Below the pieces are notes generated by a model. That model did not search any database and was not told the origin of the DNA. It saw only the letters and a program-made list of their open reading frames with translations. A program made the position numbers and the translations under genes. Of a stretch of 64,000 nucleotides of DNA, positions 61,287 through 64,000 are shown one piece after another. The DNA comes from Planctomycetota bacterium (lineage in GTDB: Bacteria; Planctomycetota; UBA1135; GCA-002686595), in assembly GCA_020638835.1 (NCBI GenBank), contig JACKHV010000002.1, positions 310,001-374,000 of the forward strand, in the 5' to 3' direction. Position 1 is the stretch's first letter. Each line of letters starts with the position of its first letter.

Positions 61287-62741
61287 ATGACTCCCCTCCC
61301 CGTCCTGTTCGCCGCGCTCGCGCTGCTCGCTCCGTGGCCCGGCGAAGGCGACGCGCTGAACCGCGCGCTCTCCAGCGTCTCGCCGACCTCGATCCGCGCC
61401 GACCTCGAGTTCCTGGCCGCCGACGTGATGGCGGGGCGCGACACGCCGAGCCCCGAGCTCGAGATCGCGGCGCAGTACCTGCTGTCGCGCGTGCAGCGCA
61501 TGGGGCTGCAACCGGGCGCGGACGGCGCGTGGTTCCAGCCCTACGAGCTGGAGCGTGCCTCGCTCTCGGAGGACAGCCGTCTCCTTCTCCAGTGCGGTGG
61601 CTCGCGCCTCGAGCTCACGCCGCTCGAGGGCTTCCTGTGGATCAGCTGCGACCGCGAGGACGCGGACCTCGTCGGCTCCGCCGTCTGCATCGCCGACGCG
61701 GGCAAGGAGGCGCTCGCCGCGATCGCCGAGGGCGCACTCGATGGGCGCTGGGCCGTCGCCACCGCCGTTCCGAAGATGCTGCAGACGACGCGTCGCCGGC
61801 TCTCGAAAGCAGGAGCCATCGGGCTGCTCGTGATCGACGACGAACAGGGCACGGAGGACGATCGCTGGTACGACCGCACGCGGGCCCGCCTCACGCCGGG
61901 CGACTTCCGTCTGTCGCGCACCCCGGAGACCGACGAGGACCGCTCGGCTCTTCCAATCTTGCGACTCACCGCGGCGTCCAGCGTGCGCTTGCGCTCCGCG
62001 TGCCCCGAGCTGCGACTCGAACTCGGCGCGGACCTCGACCTGACGGTGCGCGAGCAGCGCGTCGTCCAGCGCGAGTCCGAGGCGGTGCGCAACATCTGCG
62101 CGCTGTTGCCCGGCACCGATCCCGAGCGCGCCGAGGAAGTCATCGTCTGCTCGGCGCACTACGACCACGTCGGCGTCGAGCGCGGCGTGGTGTACCCCGG
62201 CGCGGACGACAACGCGTCGGGCACCGTCGGGCTGCTCGCCCTCGCGGAGGCTTTCGTCGCGCGCGGACCGCTGGAGCGCAGCGTGCTGTTCGTCTGGCTG
62301 TCGGGCGAGGAACAGGGCCTCTGGGGCTCCGAGGCCTTCTGCAAGTCGCCGCCGCTCGCCGAGGGCCTGCACGTCGCGATGGACCTGAACCTCGACATGA
62401 TCGGCAGGACCGCGCCCGGCGAGCTCTACGTCACGCCCAGTCGCGACCACGAGGAGTTCAACCCGCTCTCCGAGCTCGCCTACTCGCTGTGCGCCTCCGA
62501 GGGCTTCCCCGAGCTGCTCAGCCAGGACGAGTTCTACCGCGCCTCGGACCACTACAACTTCGCCACGCTGCTCGACGTGCCGGTCGTCTTCCTCTCGACC
62601 GGAGACCACCCCGACTACCACCAGCCCGGCGACACGCCGGACAAGATCGACGTCGACAAGCTGGCGCGCGTCGTGCGCCTGTCCGCGCGGCTCGTCGAAG
62701 GCATGGCGACGATCGAGCTCGTCGAGCCGGTCGCTCGATGA
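61287..62741 (+). CDS. Secreted M28-family zinc metallopeptidase (second copy)
   Basis: The product has 484 residues from the ATG at 61287, with a short signal peptide (LPVLFAALALLAPWPGEG). Zinc and catalytic motifs are SAHYDHVG, GADDNASG, SGEEQGLWGSE, NLDMIGR and DHPDYHQPGDT, matching the M28 order. A PA-like insert of about 170 residues lies in between. It is a paralogue of the peptidase at 34562. The stop overlaps the GIY-YIG gene by 4 bp (ATGA). Confidence 0.93.
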   Translation: MTPLPVLFAALALLAPWPGEGDALNRALSSVSPTSIRADLEFLAADVMAGRDTPSPELEIAAQYLLSRVQRMGLQPGADGAWFQPYELERASLSEDSRLLLQCGGSRLELTPLEGFLWISCDREDADLVGSAVCIADAGKEALAAIAEGALDGRWAVATAVPKMLQTTRRRLSKAGAIGLLVIDDEQGTEDDRWYDRTRARLTPGDFRLSRTPETDEDRSALPILRLTAASSVRLRSACPELRLELGADLDLTVREQRVVQRESEAVRNICALLPGTDPERAEEVIVCSAHYDHVGVERGVVYPGADDNASGTVGLLALAEAFVARGPLERSVLFVWLSGEEQGLWGSEAFCKSPPLAEGLHVAMDLNLDMIGRTAPGELYVTPSRDHEEFNPLSELAYSLCASEGFPELLSQDEFYRASDHYNFATLLDVPVVFLSTGDHPDYHQPGDTPDKIDVDKLARVVRLSARLVEGMATIELVEPVAR

Positions 62742-63019
62742 GCGACGCATCGCCGTGGTGGGTCTACGTGTTGCGCTCCGAGCGGGCGGCGCGGACCTAC
62801 GTCGGGATCACCGTCGATCGCGACCGGCGGCTCGCGCAGCACAACGGAGAACTCCCCGGTGGCGCGCGAGCGACGCGCGCCGGTCGCCCGTGGAGGCTGG
62901 CGGCGAGCTACGGTCCCTTCGAGGCCCGCGGTGAAGCCCTACGCGCCGAGTACCGCGTCAAGCGCGAGCGCGGCGAAGAGCGCCTGCAGCTCGAGTCGGA
63001 CGAGCTGCTCGACGACTGA
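62738..63019 (+). CDS. GIY-YIG nuclease-superfamily protein (YhbQ/UPF0213-like)
   Basis: The product has 93 residues, the small stand-alone form. WWVYVLRS holds the GIY equivalent (VYV) and TYVGIT the YIG equivalent (YVG), followed by DRRLAQHN and a conserved Arg/Glu region (ARGEALRAEYRVKR) with the metal-binding Glu. Members may nick DNA or take part in repair, but several lack activity. It overlaps the M28 gene by 4 bp and is convergent with the next gene after 9 bp. Confidence 0.88.
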   Translation: MSDASPWWVYVLRSERAARTYVGITVDRDRRLAQHNGELPGGARATRAGRPWRLAASYGPFEARGEALRAEYRVKRERGEERLQLESDELLDD

Positions 63020-63028
63020 GCCCCGCGG

Positions 63029-64000
63029 TCACTCCCAGACGACTTCGAGCGCGTTCGTCAGGTTCGAGTTCTGGCCGCAGGGGCTGACGCCGCCGGGGTC
63101 GCGATACCAGGCTTGGTACCAGCGGGTGACCCCCGGCCCGGGGATGTTCCCCTCTTGCACGATCGAGATGCTCGACTGCGCGGAGCCCGACGCGTCGAGG
63201 AAGCCGAACTCGAGCCTCCGTGTGGGATTGCCGGTGCACAGCAGACCATCGCGGAAGTTCGTCACCAGCGGACTCGCGCCCTGGATGAACACGCAGGACG
63301 TCGAAGGCCGCGCGGAGCCGACGAGCAGCACCAGGTCGTCGGCCGCCACGAAGTGCGAGCCGAACGGCAGCAGGTACGCGCCGACTCCCGTCGAGTTCGC
63401 GCATCCGCGGCCGGTCGCGCCCCAGTTGAGGCACGGACAGATCTGCGACGAGCCGTCGCCGAAACACATCGTCGTGATGCCCCCCTGCGGCGGCGGCGGC
63501 GCGCAGTTCACTCCGAATACGCAGTCCACCCACTCGGGATGATCGATGAACGGGTTGCGGTTGCCCTGGAAGGCGTAGATCACGTCGTTGCGATCGCGTT
63601 CCCAGTCGTCGACGGGGTCGTCCAGGTGCCACTGCAGCAGCACCGAGAGTTCGCCCATGTACGCGACCGAGAGGTTCGACCCGGACTGCGACGACGAGAT
63701 CAGTCCCGCGTCGTCGGTCAGGATCAAGTCGGGTTCGGAGGCGCCCGTGATTCCGTGCGTGCCGCCTTCGTAGCGCACGTCCATGTACATCAGCGCGCGC
63801 GCGAGATCGCCTCGCCGACCGCTCCACGCCTCCCACGCACCGGACGGACCGTTGCCCGAGGTCCAGTTCGAGTCGCCGGGATAGCCGCCGCCGGCGCCGC
63901 CCTGTCCGCCGTTCGAGGAGGTGCTCCACTCCGTGCAAGAGCCCGGGCACGCGCGGAAGGCCTTCGAGTCGCGCGCCGAGTTGTAGGCCACGTCCGAGAG
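63029..64000 (-). CDS. Secreted endonuclease I family protein with C-terminal module A, N-terminus cut off
   Basis: The frame is open to the right edge, giving 323 residues without the start or signal peptide. The first 175 residues are an endonuclease I (EndA-like) domain: RGDLARALMYMDVRY, ELSVLLQWHLDDPVDDWE and the FQGNRNPFIDHPEW metal-site motif. Residues beyond are the module A seen on the protein at 54061: CFGDGSSQICPC, GLLCTGNP, FLDASG, GNIPGPGVTRWYQAW and RDPGGVSPCG. It is probably an extracellular DNase/RNase used for nutrient or phosphate scavenging. Confidence 0.88.
   Translation of the reverse strand, partial: LSDVAYNSARDSKAFRACPGSCTEWSTSSNGGQGGAGGGYPGDSNWTSGNGPSGAWEAWSGRRGDLARALMYMDVRYEGGTHGITGASEPDLILTDDAGLISSSQSGSNLSVAYMGELSVLLQWHLDDPVDDWERDRNDVIYAFQGNRNPFIDHPEWVDCVFGVNCAPPPPQGGITTMCFGDGSSQICPCLNWGATGRGCANSTGVGAYLLPFGSHFVAADDLVLLVGSARPSTSCVFIQGASPLVTNFRDGLLCTGNPTRRLEFGFLDASGSAQSSISIVQEGNIPGPGVTRWYQAWYRDPGGVSPCGQNSNLTNALEVVWE

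Overview
The window is a GC-rich (roughly two-thirds G+C), gene-dense bacterial chromosome segment with no phage, IS element, CRISPR array, rRNA or tRNA that I can see. Many starts lack a clear Shine-Dalgarno, genes overlap by 1-11 bp in long operons, and the secreted proteins share C-terminal modules ending around WYRDPG or WYQAWFRDPGG. The HEAT proteins, the double-length UvrA and these modules suggest a Planctomycetota bacterium, probably of a high-GC non-Planctomycetia lineage. That placement is inference from protein style, not from a marker gene.

Layout: 1-3.0 kb holds a truncated GAF protein and a secreted HEAT-repeat protein. 3.0-8.1 kb (minus) runs purM, a TPR-like protein, an inactive-looking alpha/beta hydrolase, a membrane spermidine-synthase-like protein and a small TPR protein. 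8.2-14.7 kb has a Nudix hydrolase, dxr, a four-PDZ rseP, a UbiA prenyltransferase, a CCA-adding/poly(A) polymerase and a pilin-like protein. 14.7-19.7 kb (minus) has an ECF sigma factor with its membrane partner, a TolC-like protein and a HEAT protein. 19.8-31.9 kb is a seven-gene minus-strand operon: tandem-fused uvrA, XPB helicase, an XPB-accessory-domain protein, thiE, an S26-like fragment, thiL, tsaE. 32.2-39.4 kb is a six-gene minus-strand operon: aroA, galE, metallo-beta-lactamase-fold hydrolase, M28 peptidase, dacB, inositol monophosphatase. 39.5-42.4 kb (plus) is purC, purE, mtnA and a small conserved protein. 42.5-47.4 kb (minus) has a lamin-tail protein, a MORN-type lipoprotein, glyA, a CobW GTPase and a HAD phosphatase.

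47.4-57.5 kb is the extracellular region: a five-heme cytochrome, two PQQ-type sugar dehydrogenases, a PPC-like secreted protein, and a divergent hydrolase/AraC pair. 57.6-59.7 kb (minus) carries SUI1, a DUF455 ferritin-like protein and an ATP-grasp-like protein. 59.8-64 kb has a DUF4870 membrane protein, a probable selenoprotein, an M28 peptidase, a GIY-YIG protein and a truncated secreted endonuclease I.

The strongest novel signal is at 60366-61187. A good ribosome-binding site and signal peptide are followed by an in-frame TGA (60447-60449, next to a Cys codon), then an uninterrupted frame encoding a thioredoxin-like CxxC domain and coiled coil. Directly after the TGA lies a hairpin with a bulged U that matches the layout of bacterial SECIS elements. 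The second signal is a set of at least four secreted proteins that share one of two related Cys-containing C-terminal modules on unrelated catalytic domains.
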